From Diadophis punctatus similis (lineage: Eukaryota; Chordata; Lepidosauria; Squamata; Dipsadidae): 64,000 nucleotides of DNA. The stretch spans positions 965,501-1,029,500 of the forward strand of contig JALIGW010000040.1 in the NCBI GenBank assembly GCA_023053685.1. The letters run 5' to 3'. The translations under genes and the position numbers were made by a program. The notes below the pieces were generated by a model. It had not been told where the DNA came from. It did not search any database and was given only the letters and a program-made list of their open reading frames with translations. Below, piece after piece: positions 52,825 to 63,831 of the stretch (the stretch's first letter is position 1; every line of letters starts with the position of its first letter).

Positions 52825-54680
52825 TATTAAAACCTTATTAATATTAATAGGGCGACAGGAGGCACGCTTGCTGCAACACAGGAACAGAAAAAGAAATCCT
52901 GTTTCAAAAGCCTTAAACCAAGTTAAGGCCTATTATGGCCTATTAACAGGCTCCTTAAGGGGAGCATAGAGTGGTGGTGCTTTTCCTGCCGTTCTGCACT
53001 GCGGGGCTTCACTTCTCGGCCTCCGCGATCCTGGGTGAAAGCAGGGGGGGAATGAGCGATTGTCATCGGGTTGCCCTCCCTGTTTTGTTTTTCGCGCGGC
53101 ATCAAACACACAGCGATTACATAGGACGGGATAGCCCAGCTGCTGGTCGGAACTACCGATTCGCCGGCAACAGTCCTGCTGCATCTTTCTTGGAAGATGT
53201 GAGAACTTTCGTGATACGCTTTCTATTGTGTACTTGCATAAAAGGCGAGTTCTCGTAGACCGTTTGTTGTTGTTTTTTTAACAGTGAGCCAAATTTTTAC
53301 CTTTTGAAGAAATGACCTTGGATTTTCATTATAGTATTGAAGCTATCGTACGCCTTTTTCACTCGGTTAAACTCTTTTGAAACTGGATTCCTTCTTCTGT
53401 GCCTGTGTTACAGCCCCTGGGCCTCCTGTTGCACTATTAATGTCAATAAGTGTTTAATAACAAAGATACAGAATAATAAACTCAAAATCCCATTAAAAAG
53501 GGTTGGGGTTTTTTTGTGGCTGCTATTCCTTTTTGGACCACAGGATGACAAGGTTTTCCGTTCCCCAGGGGCTGCAGAACAGGCACGCGCGAATCCTTTT
53601 TCAAAAGCCTTAAACCGAGTTAAAAACGCCTACGATAGCTTCAACAGATGCAGAATAATCCTCTTAAAATGCCATTGAAAAGGGTTTTTTTAAGACATTT
53701 GAAGCAGGATTTTTTTCTGTTCCTGTGTTGCAGCAAATAGACCTCCAGTTGCCCTATTAATGTTAATAAGGTGTTATTAATAAACAACAAACTTGAAATG
53801 CCATTTAAAAAGTTTCTTTTGGTGTCTGCGATACCTGCTTGGACCACAGGAGGGCACTATCCCTTAGCGTCGAAGCTATCGTACACCTTTTTAACTCGGT
53901 TTAAGTCGGTTTTGAAGTGGGATTCTTTCTTCTCTCCCTGTGTTGCGGCCCTTGGGCTTCCTGTTGCCGTATTAATGTTAATAATGAGACGTTTAACGAT
54001 AATGATACAGAATAATAAATTTACAATCCCACCGTGACCAGGTCGCTGCGAAAGGAAGTTGGGGGGGAAGACTTAGAAGAAAGTACAGGAAGTCAGTCAT
54101 GATGGGAAGGTCGGTTTTCAAAAGAACTGGGGGACGGCAACTGAAAACGGACAGGAAGTCGGGCGTGCTTGGAAGGTCGCTGTGAAAGGAAGTTGTGGTG
54201 GGATGCCAGGAGAAGGGCACAACGGAAGTCGGCCATACTGGGAAGGTCGCTCAAAGAAGCACTGGCACATAAATCGGCAGCCATGCGGAGAAGGGCAACG
54301 GGAGCGGATCGTCCCCTTAAGAGGAGCGTAGGGGCGGTGCTTTTCCTGCCGCTCTGCACTTCGGGGATTTTTTTGGCTGCTGCACCTGCTTGGACCACAC
54401 GATGGCACAATTTTCTGTCCCTTAGCAATAGCACTGAAGCCATCATAGGCCTTTTTGAATCGGTTTAACTCTTTTGAAGCAGGATTCCTTCTGTGCCTGT
54501 GTTGCAGCCCCTGGGCCTCCTGTTGCCCCATGAATGTTAATAATAAGGCGTTTAATAGTGAAGACACAGAATAATAAACTTAAAATCCGTCTAAAGGGTT
54601 TTTTCTTCTTTTTGTGTCTGCGTGGCACAGTTTTCTGTCCCTTAGCAATAGCATTGAGTAAAATCCTACACCTAGCTAAG
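52825..54680. repeat. Satellite block H5, cut off by the gap
   Basis: Matches the other H units up to the first 24 bp of the CR1 fragment (54657-54680). Private changes: CTTCACTTCTCGG near 53011 and GTCAGTCATG near 54097. Whether it is alpha or beta cannot be told, because the distinguishing part lies in the gap. Confidence 0.85.
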
Positions 54681-54780
54681 NNNNNNNNNNNNNNNNNNNN
54701 NNNNNNNNNNNNNNNNNNNNNNNNNNNNNNNNNNNNNNNNNNNNNNNNNNNNNNNNNNNNNNNNNNNNNNNNNNNNNNNN
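54681..54780. other. Assembly gap (100 N)
   Basis: Exactly 100 N, a conventional size for a gap of unknown length. It cuts a satellite unit, and unrelated sequence follows. Confidence 1.
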
Positions 54781-54881
54781 AAGGTTGCGTGCATGAAAAG
54801 AGAAAGGACAGATTTGGAACTTGAGACCAAAAGAGGGGAGAAAGAGGGCGTCGGGGAGAGAAGAAGCAGAGGCGCTGTGGG

Positions 54882-54886
54882 GGAAA

Positions 54887-54959
<73 letters not shown>

Positions 54960-54991
54960 AAAGGAAAGAAAGAAAGAAAGAAAGAAAGAAA

Positions 54992-55022
<31 letters not shown>

Positions 55023-55055
55023 AAGAAGGAAGGAAGGAAGGAAGGAAGGAAGGAA

Positions 55056-55128
<73 letters not shown>

Positions 55129-55241
55129 AGAAAGAAAGAAGAAGAAAATGAAGGAAGGAAGGAAGGAAGGAAGGAAGGAAGGAAGGAAGGAAGGAAGGAA
55201 GGAAGGAAGGAAGGAAGGAAGGAAGGAAGGAAGGAAGGAAG
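54882..55241. repeat. GA-rich microsatellites (GAAA)n, (GA)n, (GGAA)n
   Basis: The plus strand is purine-only for about 360 bp: AAAG runs, a short GA run near 54996-55016, GGAA near 55027-55060, AAAG again, then a long pure GGAA tract to 55241. Both strands give long low-complexity open frames, which are not genes. Confidence 0.95.
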
Positions 55242-55809
55242 GTGTACCACACTCCTAACCTTGTCTACTCGGGAGATTTTTAAGCAAACTTATCTTTCAC
55301 CCCAGAAACAGGCGTGCAAAATTAAGCCTCCCAAACTCACGCCAGCTTATTCACCGCCGTTTTCCTTAATTCGCTTTACACGGTGGAAATAAGCAGGTCG
55401 AAGTTGGAGGAAGTTGCTTGATTCGGGAAAGCGAGGGAACGGTCGATTTGCATAAAATCGCGTTTAGGGGCTTACAGGGGTTTATTCTAGCGCTGGTGCT
55501 CTCTCACTTTTTTAAGGCAAAAAAGGGCGATTTTCCAGCCACGGCAGGAACGGCGGGCGCTCGTCCCGAAGGCTGCTGCGGTCACCCAGGATTTTCCGCC
55601 TTTGCCTACTTGTGGCGGGGTGGCAGCAAACGGCAGGAATCCTAAAGGAATCCGTGATTGAGCGGCCAGAGAAATGCCACTGGGCCGATTAAGGAATTCT
55701 TTCTGGGGGAGTTTAAAGAGCCCCGGAGAAATCTCTTAAAACGCAGCGGCCGAAGACCCCCGAGCCCACCGTTCCCCCTTCCAATCCGACGTGTTTGGCG
55801 AACCGGTAC
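55242..55809 (-). other. Probable start of TFAP2E intron 2, no exon seen
   Basis: Lies directly after the exon 2 splice donor on the minus strand. GC content rises towards the exon. I found no match to the short exon 3 expected next in AP-2 genes. Confidence 0.5.
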
Positions 55810-56280
55810 CTGGATGTCCTCGAGGCTGGGGTGAGCCAGAGCATGGAGTCCCCAGCGGCCCGTCGGCCAAGGCGTGCGCTCCGTCGGCCAAGCCGTGGAG
55901 CAAGCGCGGCATGCCCGGGTAGTCCCTGCGCGGATCCAGGCCGAGAGCTCGGTGCGTCTGCGAGAGAAGGCCCGCCGCGGCCGCCGCCGCCGCCGCTTCT
56001 TCCTGGCGCGCCCGCTGCGAGGGCCAGCTGCTCTGCTGGTGCTGGTGGATGGGTTGAGGCCGCCATAGGGGTCCCCCAGGTGCGGGTAGGCGCTCTCCTG
56101 GCTCTGCGCGTAGGGCAGCGGCGGCTGCGGGTAAGGCGGCGGGAAGTAGGGCGGCTGGAAGTCCGAGGCCGGCGTGTGGCACAGAGGGGAGCCGAGGAGT
56201 ACGCCGCCGCCTGGTTAAGGGACGAGAGCTGAGGGAGGCGGGCCGGCGGCGGAGGTCCCGTTCAGCCCATCCGAGCGGTC
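55810..56280 (-). CDS. TFAP2E: TFAP2E coding exon 2 (AP-2 epsilon activation domain), frame broken by four 1-base differences
   Basis: Encodes the N-terminal activation region of AP-2 epsilon, a nuclear DNA-binding regulator of development. The acceptor is CCCCCCACCAG before GACCGC; the donor is CATCCAG followed by GTACCG. Peptides read, in order: [49 protein letters not shown] (the proline-rich PY region of AP-2 proteins), [64 protein letters not shown] and [25 protein letters not shown] followed by LADxPLG and LED(I/L)Q is closer to AP-2 epsilon than to the other paralogues, judged from memory. The segments lie in different frames. The changes fall in G/C runs at about 56240-56242 (one extra base), 56186-56189 (one missing), 56051-56053 (one missing) and 55850-55853 (one extra). 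They cancel, so 471 bp equals 157 codons with both splice sites in phase. The DNA-binding and dimerisation exons are not in this window. Confidence 0.88.
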
Positions 56281-57293
56281 CTGGTGGGGGGACATCAAAG
56301 GGAGGGAAAGGTCACCACGCAGCTACCCACGCTCGGGGCGCAAGACACCGGCTTTCCCTCGCTCCAAGCAGCGCGCGTCGCCAGGGCTCCCGGTGGCGGC
56401 GGCTCCCTGAGGCCCCGGCTCGCAACACCTGAGCCTCAAGGCAAGGCGCAGCCTTCTCTGCCCAGCCGAGCCCCGCTCCTCGTCTTCTTCCCTCCCCGGG
56501 CAAGCAAGCCAGCAAGCCGAAGAGGCGCAGGCGCGCTTCGGGGCTCGGCGGCGGCCTAAAGCCTTGGGAAGGGCCAGCCTTTCGCTCCCTGCCCTCTTCG
56601 TCTCCCTGCAGCAAGGGCAGGCAAAACTTTGCCGCTGAAAAAGGAGCCAAGGCGCAGCCGAGCAAAACAAAACGAGGCGCCGTTTGTAGTCTCGCCTTGC
56701 CGGCTTTGAAATCGCACTTTGGGCGACCGGCGCGCTTTGGGGACAGTAGGGGACCCCGTCTGGAGTCCTTGCCCTCCTTTCTCCTTCTGCCTTCGGTAGG
56801 GGAGACCAGCAGAGACCCGCAGGCAGAGACCCTTCCCCCCAATGCCCTCATGCCCAGACACAGCCTAGATTTGCGAATAAGAGCGGTGGAAGAGGTCCCT
56901 GGCTGCGTTTTCGGCCAACCTCTCTCTGTTCGTGGCAAATAATCCGATTTACCCCCGCCAGAGTCTCTCTCTCGTTTCTTCGCGCCCCCTTTTCTCTGTC
57001 CCCTCCCGCACCCCGGTTTTATGATCTATTCTCTGCGCTCTCCTCCTTCCCAACCTGGGGGGGGGGGCGATGGTGGTGTTGAACCATCAGCTAGGTTCCC
57101 GACATCTGGGACCTATTAAAACACGAAGTCCTTCTGAATCGGAAGCTGCGAGGACGCTTCGATTCAACGGCTTTTCGAAGGATCCCTCCCGGGAGTGGAA
57201 AACTTCACGCTCCTTCTTCCTCGCTTCTTTCTTACAAACGCGTCCCCCGCACACGCGACCAAAGAACACCACCACCACCCAAATCTAACTCAC
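56281..57293 (-). other. TFAP2E: TFAP2E intron 1
   Basis: About 1.0 kb, GC-rich. It begins GTGAGT after the exon 1 ATG and ends in a pyrimidine-rich stretch and CCCCCCACCAG. Short open frames on both strands resemble no protein I know and are expected in such GC-rich DNA. Confidence 0.8.
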
Positions 57294-57320
57294 CATCGCG
57301 GAATACGTGTGCACCAACAT
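57294..57320 (-). CDS. TFAP2E: TFAP2E coding exon 1 (first nine codons)
   Basis: On the minus strand the sequence ATGTTGGTGCACACGTATTC onward encodes MLVHTYSAM, followed at once by the splice donor GTGAGT. MLVHTYSAM is the start I recall for vertebrate AP-2 epsilon; AP-2 alpha has MLVHSFSAM. The exon ends in phase 0, as does the start of exon 2 (DRSDGLNG), giving the joined AP-2 pattern SAM-D/E-R. At 27 nt it is far too short to be found by ORF length. The base at -3 is C, so the start context is not strong. Part of the 5' UTR lies in the CpG-rich sequence to its right. Confidence 0.9.
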
Positions 57321-57650
57321 CTGCGCGGTAGCCAAACCCCCAGACCGTTTAGGGAAATGCCTCCAAACGGGGGAGCGAGAGGGAACGAGGCTAGCAACCC
57401 CCGACGGCTACTGGAATCTGAGCCCCGTTCTCACACACCCCGGAAAGGTATCCGTTTAAAGCGAGCAACGAGCGGCGGCGCGTCCATCGAGGGCTCTTCC
57501 AGCGCGCAGCCAACCGAGCTCCGGACGGGCAGCGGCTCCTCCTTTTTCCAACCCCCCCCCCCCCGACCTTTCCCCCTTCGAAGCCTGCGCTTGGCTCCCA
57601 GCTCTTCCTCCCTCTGAACTCAATACAACTCCATGGACTCCAGTTATACA
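57321..57650 (-). promoter_or_regulatory. TFAP2E: Probable TFAP2E 5' UTR and promoter
   Basis: CpG-rich sequence directly upstream of the exon 1 ATG. On the minus strand a TATA-like CTGTATAACT lies at about 57642-57651, followed by a short ATG-GAG-TTG-TAT-TGA frame at about 57634. Without transcript data the start site is a guess. Confidence 0.4.
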
Positions 57651-58437
57651 GGCGGGGGCGCGCGCCGAGCGCCGGGGGCGCGCCTTAAAGAGACAGAGCG
57701 CACTCCGGGAGCCGACTTCAAAGCGAAAGCGCCAGTGCGCGTGCCTTGCGGGGAGGGCGGAGGAAGAGCGCTCCCACTCCGCTGCCACGCGCACCGGATT
57801 AGTCTCCAGGGTGTCCCCCCCCCAAGGTGTGTGTGTGTGTCGCGCCTGCAGCCCCCCGCGGTCCGCTCCGAAAGCAACCCAGGCAAGAAAAGTCTCGACG
57901 GCCCCGGTCTGCCCTGCGCTGCGAGGCTCCGCTTATTTATTTGCCAATTGATTTGGGACGCGGTGAGATTGAAGGCGGTGGAAAAGGCGCCGGAGCCAAG
58001 GAGGGAGTTTGCAAACAGGAAGGCGGAGATTGCCGCGATCTTCTCTCGGGTAAACACCGCCGGGCTCCCCAGCTGCATCTCTCGGACCAAGTGGGGAACG
58101 AAAGGAAGCTTCCGGACTACATGCTTAAACAGGAACTGGAAGGAACGGTTTGTTGGGTCGGCTTTGGCTGTCAATCACCAGCGGCGGAGAATTGGCCGCA
58201 GATTTCTTTTGCTGGGGTCCGCAAAAAAATAAAAAAATAAAATAAAATAATAAGCCAAGGAACAAACCGCTCCAGCCTCCCCCGCATTTAGCAGGAGCGC
58301 TTTCTCCCTTGCCTACACCCTACGCACCTCCGATTCCTCCCCTCCCCCCCCCCCACCGAGCAACCCCCCCACCACCACTACCCAAGCCATTGCTTCACTC
58401 TGGCAGTGCGAGAACGTGGCGTTTTCAAACGGGGACA

Positions 58438-58544
<107 letters not shown>

Positions 58545-59090
58545 TATTGGTTCTTATATGCCGCCCTACTCCCGAGGGACTCAGGGCGGGCGTACAGCAA
58601 TATACAAGAACACTAGATAATAAACAGTAATTAAAAACCAAGTTAAAAAGTTAAAAAATTGAACAATTAAAAATATTCACCAACCAGACATACCCGGGGG
58701 AGAGCTCAGATGGAACTAGTTCTCTACCCCCTGCCTGCAGGAAGAGCCATGTCTTGACGGCTTTTCGGAAGGCCAGCAGGGTGGGGATGGTTCGGGTCTC
58801 TGGGGGAAGTTGGTTCCAGAGCACGGGCCCCCACAGAGAAGGCCCTCCCCCTAGGGCCCGCCAACCGGCATTGTTTGGCTGGGGACCTGGAGGAGACCCA
58901 CTCTGTGGGTCCTAACCGGTCGAAGGGACGTATGAGACAAAATGTGGTCCCGAAGGTAACCTGGTCCTAAGCCATGAAGGGCTTTAAAGATGGTGGTCAA
59001 CACCTTGAATTGCACCCGGAGACCGATGGGCAATCTCCTTTCCCGAGATCTGAAAAGTACATCGATGATTTCTGGCCACATTCTTTTCAA
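58545..59090 (-). mobile_element. 5'-truncated LINE 3' end (CR1/L2-like)
   Basis: On the minus strand the frame reads LPIGLRVQFKVLTTIFKALH, GLGPGYLRDHI, then GPVLWNQLPPETRTIPTLLA and FRKAVKTWLFLQAGG, the C-terminal region after the reverse transcriptase of CR1/L2-type LINEs. A frameshift separates the two parts near 58860. The 3' UTR reads GCCCTGAGTCCCTCGGGAGT and GGCGGCATATAAGAACCAAT before the TAAA tail, a layout frequent in snakes. The clade is from memory. Confidence 0.8.
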
Positions 59091-59899
59091 TTTGACAGCG
59101 CATTAATTCCCCCCCCCCTACACACACACACACACGCCCCCCCCAGGCATGCCGCCGCCGCCCCCTCCTTCTTTTTCCAGTCACCCAGGCCCTGGTATGA
59201 AGGACAAAGCACTTTTTCCGTCTGCGCCGATTTCTCCGTTTCTCAATTACTTCGCCACCAAGGAAAGAAGCGCTGGGCTTGGAAGGGCTAGAAAAACGTC
59301 CCCCTTTTGCCTGCAGTGCAGCTGTATTCATATCCGGGAAGCGCGTCCGCCTTGGGAACCAGCCTTCAGCAGGTAGAGCCCGCAAGGTTCGGCTGTGGGG
59401 TTGGGGGACAACGGGGGAGGGGAGGGGGAAGACAGGCCAAGGGAGGGGGTTTAATCTTACTCGACACAAGAGGGACAACCCCTCCCCACGTATCCTCCTG
59501 CTTCTTCCACGGCGAAGAAAAGATCGCGGGGGTGTTCGGGGGGGGGGGGACACGGCTAGAGGGAAGCGACGGTTCGATTCCGCCCAGCTGCTCAGAGCAA
59601 CTCTGGGACAAAGCCCGGTTCCCTGCGCGAAGCTAGGGACGCCGACAAGCCATTGGCTGCTCCGCCTCTCACCCGGGGCTGAGGGTGGAGGGAGGGTCGC
59701 ACCGCTTTTGGGAGCTTGAGGCCTTTCTCAAACTCGGGTTGGGTTCACACGACCCGCTACTAACGGTTTTAACTTTTTAATGGTGTTAATCAGCGGCCGA
59801 TAGTCCTGTAGGGCACCCATAGAACTGGCAAATATAAGTATATTATAAATAAAACAAACTTGGTTTGGGAATTAACTCAATGTGTGGATTGGCAAGATA
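59091..59899. other. Single-copy sequence, no gene recognised
   Basis: GC-rich to about 59760, then AT-rich. It contains C runs, a short CA tract near 59120-59136 and G runs near 59539. Open frames on both strands are without recognisable similarity. Confidence 0.5.
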
Positions 59900-59907
59900 C
59901 ACTAAGC

Positions 59908-60043
59908 CAGTGTTTCCCAACCTTGGCAACTTGAAGATGTCTGGACTTCAACTCCCAGAATTCCCCAGCCAGCATTCGCTGGCTGGGGAATTCTGGGAGT
60001 TGAAGTCCAGACATCTTCAAGTTGCCAAGGTTGGGAAACACTG
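59908..60043. mobile_element. hAT hairpin MITE (136 bp)
   Basis: Starts CAGTGTTTCCCAACCTTGGC and ends with the complement. 8-bp duplications CACTAAGC lie at 59900-59907 and 60044-60051. The stem core is GACTTCAACTCCCAGAATTC. Confidence 0.88.
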
Positions 60044-60050
60044 CACTAAG

Positions 60051-60190
60051 CAAGGGTCTCCAACCTTGGCAACTTTAAGCCTGGCGGACTTCAACTCCCA
60101 GAATTCTCCAGCCAGCAAAGGAAAGCTGGCTGGGGAATTCTGGGAGTTGAAGTCCGCCAGGCTTAATGTTGCCAAGGTTGGAGACTCCTG
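60051..60190. mobile_element. Second hAT hairpin MITE abutting the first (140 bp)
   Basis: Starts CAAGGGTCTCCAACCTTGGC and ends GCCAAGGTTGGAGACTCCTG. It is related to the first hairpin but with GCCTGGCGGACTTC in the stem. Its first base is the last base of the other element's duplication. No 8-bp duplication of its own is visible. Confidence 0.8.
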
Positions 60191-60904
60191 AAGAATAGTT
60201 ACCATAAACAGGCTGGTTTAGGACAACACACTAAGCCCCCTTCCCCCCCAAAAAACAACCAAGGTTAAAAATATGCGTGTTTATCACCAAGTTGCGCGAA
60301 CTGTAGGTTTGCCTGGGGAGGTTTTTTTCCCCTCCTTATCTCAGTATTAACGATCCACACGCACCCCTTCCTCCCACCATTGAGTTCAACAAGCTTGTCA
60401 ACGAAATTGCGCCTGGAGGTTCAAAATACCCGACGTCATTGGTGGGACTTGGGTTTCCTACCTTGAGTGAAAAACTCCCCGTCCATTTCATCCTTTCTGC
60501 CCTCGGCAGCGACTAGCCGAGTAAAATCCGCAGGGATTCCTTTTCCTTCCTTAATCATTTCTGGTGCCTTGGAGAAAGTCCCGTTGACTCATTCTACCAC
60601 CGCAGAAAAAGTGCCGAGAGAGGCAATAATCTTAACCTCCTCACCTCTGCGACTCTCGGCTGATATATTTCTTAGTTATTGGACATCCTTCGGGACTTCA
60701 AAGTTTCTCCCGTTCCCAATTCCCTCGCCACGGGTTATTAAAAGAAAAGGAACGGACACAGTAGTTCTGAATTGCAGTGGTGTGTGGGAAGCAGCGATCC
60801 GCTCTCCTGTGAACTTGCTTTCCAGTGGAAATAAACTTCGTTGTCCTTTGGCTTCGACAGAAATCCTAGTGGCGAGTGGTGTGCTTTGGTTGAGTGTATG
60901 AGCG
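60191..60904. other. Single-copy sequence, no gene recognised
   Basis: Mixed composition. A 144-codon plus-strand frame (60467-60901) runs into the CR1 tail and has no recognisable motif. No NCDN exon, the usual neighbour of TFAP2E in mammals, was recognised. Confidence 0.45.
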
Positions 60905-61158
60905 TTGCTATTGTGCTTTGGAACTTACACTGAGAGCATATGCACCAAGACAAATTCCTTGTGTGTCCAATCACACTTGGCCAATAAATTCTATTCTATT
61001 CTATTCTATTCTATTCTATTCTATTCTATTCTATTCTATTCTATTCTATTCTATTCTATTCTATTCCCTCTTCTCTTCTCTTCTCTTCCCTTCCCTTCCC
61101 CTTCCATATTTTCTATTCTATTCTATTCTATTCTATTCTATTCTATTCTATTCTATTC
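60905..61158 (+). mobile_element. CR1 3' UTR running into an (ATTCT)n microsatellite
   Basis: The CR1 3' end phrase GCACCAAGACAAATTCCTTG, then CAATCACACTTGGCCAATAA, leads directly into ATTCT units (60987-61066), a TTCTC/TTCCC-degenerate stretch, and ATTCT again to about 61158. CR1 tails seeding this pentanucleotide array are characteristic of snakes (established knowledge, recalled). Confidence 0.85.
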
Positions 61159-61277
61159 TATATATGGCTATCCCAAGACAAAACACTGGGGCTTATTCAA
61201 CAAACATAAGTAAACCCCGATTTAGAGCATCATGGGAACCCAGCTTTATGTGCTTTGAGAAATTGTTGCTAATTTCT

Positions 61278-61321
61278 TAATTAATTAATTAATTAATTAA
61301 TTAATTAGTTAGTTAGTTAAT
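61278..61321. repeat. (TTAA)n microsatellite
   Basis: TTAA repeats changing to TTAG at the end. Confidence 0.9.
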
Positions 61322-61324
61322 TTG

Positions 61325-61480
61325 GCGTGCATAAGCGCACCATCGTGCCTACCGTCCCTGTCCTATTGTCCAAATTTACCTATACCTACTGTGCTTTTGT
61401 TTATGTTTATACCATACCTGTTACCTTGTATAAGTTTTGACAAATAAAATAAATAAAAATAAAATAAATAAATAAATAAA
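61325..61480 (+). mobile_element. LINE or SINE 3' tail ending in (AATA)n
   Basis: GTGCATAAGCGCACCATCGT, then TTATACCATACCTGTTACCT and TTGACAAATAAAATAAATAA: a 3' UTR repeated widely in snake genomes, probably of a non-LTR element. Family not assigned. Confidence 0.6.
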
Positions 61481-61825
61481 GGTTTTTGAGGAAGGAGAGG
61501 CCGCTTATTCAGGACAAAATCTATAGAAAAAGCCCTCGGTTCAGTTCAGTTCAAACTCAAGTCACCTTTCAGAACCCTAAGATTCCTGGTTATTTTAGCC
61601 ACATGGTAGAAGGGGGGATGATACTCAAAGAAGGTGCGATTTGCACATTACTCGGTGCCAGGAAAGGCAGACTTGCACAATGCACAGAATCAAACACAGT
61701 TATCTGGCTTCGGGCTACACGCCTAGGCCTATGTTAGAAAATTGCAAAGAACTGGAGATCTGGGCCATGTGTGGTGCCCAATCACAAAATGCCTTTTGTT
61801 TCTATTGCAGTTGACTAACAAGGGG
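61481..61825. other. Single-copy sequence, no gene recognised
   Basis: An 83-codon plus-strand frame (61486-61737) shows no recognisable motif. Confidence 0.4.
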
Positions 61826-62045
61826 AAGGAAGGAAGGGAGGGAGGGAGGGGGGGAGGGAGGGAGGGAGGGAGGGAGGGAGGGAGGGAGGGAGGAAGGAAG
61901 GAAGGAAGGAAGGAAGGAAGGAAGGAAGGAAGGAAGGAAGGAAGGAAGGAAGGAAGGAAAGAAGGGAAGAAGGGAAGAAGGGAAGAAGGGAAGAAGGGAA
62001 GGGAAGGAAGAAAGGAAGAAAGGAAGAAAGGAAGAAAGGAAGGAA

Positions 62046-62142
<97 letters not shown>
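61826..62142. repeat. GA-rich microsatellites (GGGA)n, (GGAA)n, (GAAA)n
   Basis: Purine-only plus strand. The unit drifts from GGGA through GGAA and GAAGG to GAAA from left to right, followed by two copies of GAAATGACAGGTA. Confidence 0.95.
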
Positions 62143-62143
<1 letters not shown>

Positions 62144-63222
62144 GAAATGACAGGTAGGAAATGACAGGTAAGGAGGGAAAGGAGGGAAGGAGAAAGGAAA
62201 ATTATCTGGCAACAATAGAGGGCATCAGAAACAAGGAAAGCCAACTCCTGGCCTGAAATGTGTCTTTTCCTTCTTTATTCTCTCTCTTGATCCACTCCCA
62301 CAGGAAATCCAAGTCTGTTTAAAATCAATTAGAGGGTCAGAAAGTTTTTAAGAGTTTCTGGGCACTAGGAGAAAGGCTCCAAGATTTAATTTTAAAAGGG
62401 GCAAGTTTTTGATTGGATGCTTCATTTTTTTAAGCGCTGGAAAACAAACGATATAAAGACAATTCAGACAATACTGTGTTAGCAGCTGAAGGAGGAAATG
62501 TTTAAAAACCACACTTTTGCATCTAAGGACGAGTCCTGAGGACTGGCTGCCTTGTCGGTTGAATCTTCAGCATACCAAGTCAACAACTTTTCAACCACAT
62601 TTGCGTGTACACAGACGTGTACATAATTGTACATGCGTGTGATCCGCAGGCTAAGAGGCAGCCAGTGGTAGGTCGAGCTAACCCAAGAGGCTCCTGTATC
62701 CCACCTGGGAGTGGGATAATCTGTCGTCATTCACTGGTGAAGATAGAGTGATGGTGTTCACGGTGCAGGAACTGACATGCATACAGCGTGTAATCTAACT
62801 CCAGGATTTAATCATTTTCTGGAATTGCACAATCCACGAAACCATAAACTAACCAGAGGGGCTGGTCTCACCCCACACATAGAAATTTAAAATTTAAACT
62901 AGCCAAAATTAGCCCTTGATGGGAAGTCATCTGCTAGCGTGTTGCCTGATTGAGCTTCACATTTTCTCTGTCTGGTCCAAATGAAATAGCCTTGGGTTTT
63001 ACCCATCCATCCACTCACCTATCCACCTATCCATGTGTTTTTCCAAAGATTCAAAACTAATCCTCCTAGCCCTCAGCAAAAACAGGCTCCAAATCTACAA
63101 AGGAGGAGAGCTTAGAGATATTTTGGCCCAGTCTTTGCCAACCAGAATTGGTTTGAATTATAGGTTGGTGTGCCTGCTGGCGTCCAACGTATCTGGAAGA
63201 TCAAGAGATGGCTCCCTCCTGC
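62143..63222. other. Single-copy sequence, no gene recognised
   Basis: No recognisable exon. CATCCATCCACT and CTATCCACCTATCCA near 63004-63032 are short CATC-like repeats. Confidence 0.4.

Positions 63223-63831
<609 letters not shown>

Larger units (their letters stand above)
55400..58250. promoter_or_regulatory. CpG-rich block spanning TFAP2E exons 1-2
   Basis: GC- and CpG-dense single-copy sequence, sharply different from the AT-rich repeats on both sides, covering both exons and about 0.9 kb upstream of exon 1. Typical of a developmental regulator promoter. Boundaries are by eye. At 57652-58250 no exon was recognised. Confidence 0.7.

Noticed and set aside
54793..55392. Lys/Glu-rich and Phe/Leu/Ser-rich open frames
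   Set aside because: Translations of purine-only GAAA/GGAA microsatellites; some run into the N gap.
56284..56938. Open frames in the GC-rich sequence right of exon 2
   Set aside because: They lie in TFAP2E intron 1, lack motifs, and long chance frames are expected in CpG-rich DNA.
60467..60901. Possible exon of a neighbouring gene (NCDN)
   Set aside because: No matching peptide motif or splice sites were seen; the frame runs into a CR1 tail.
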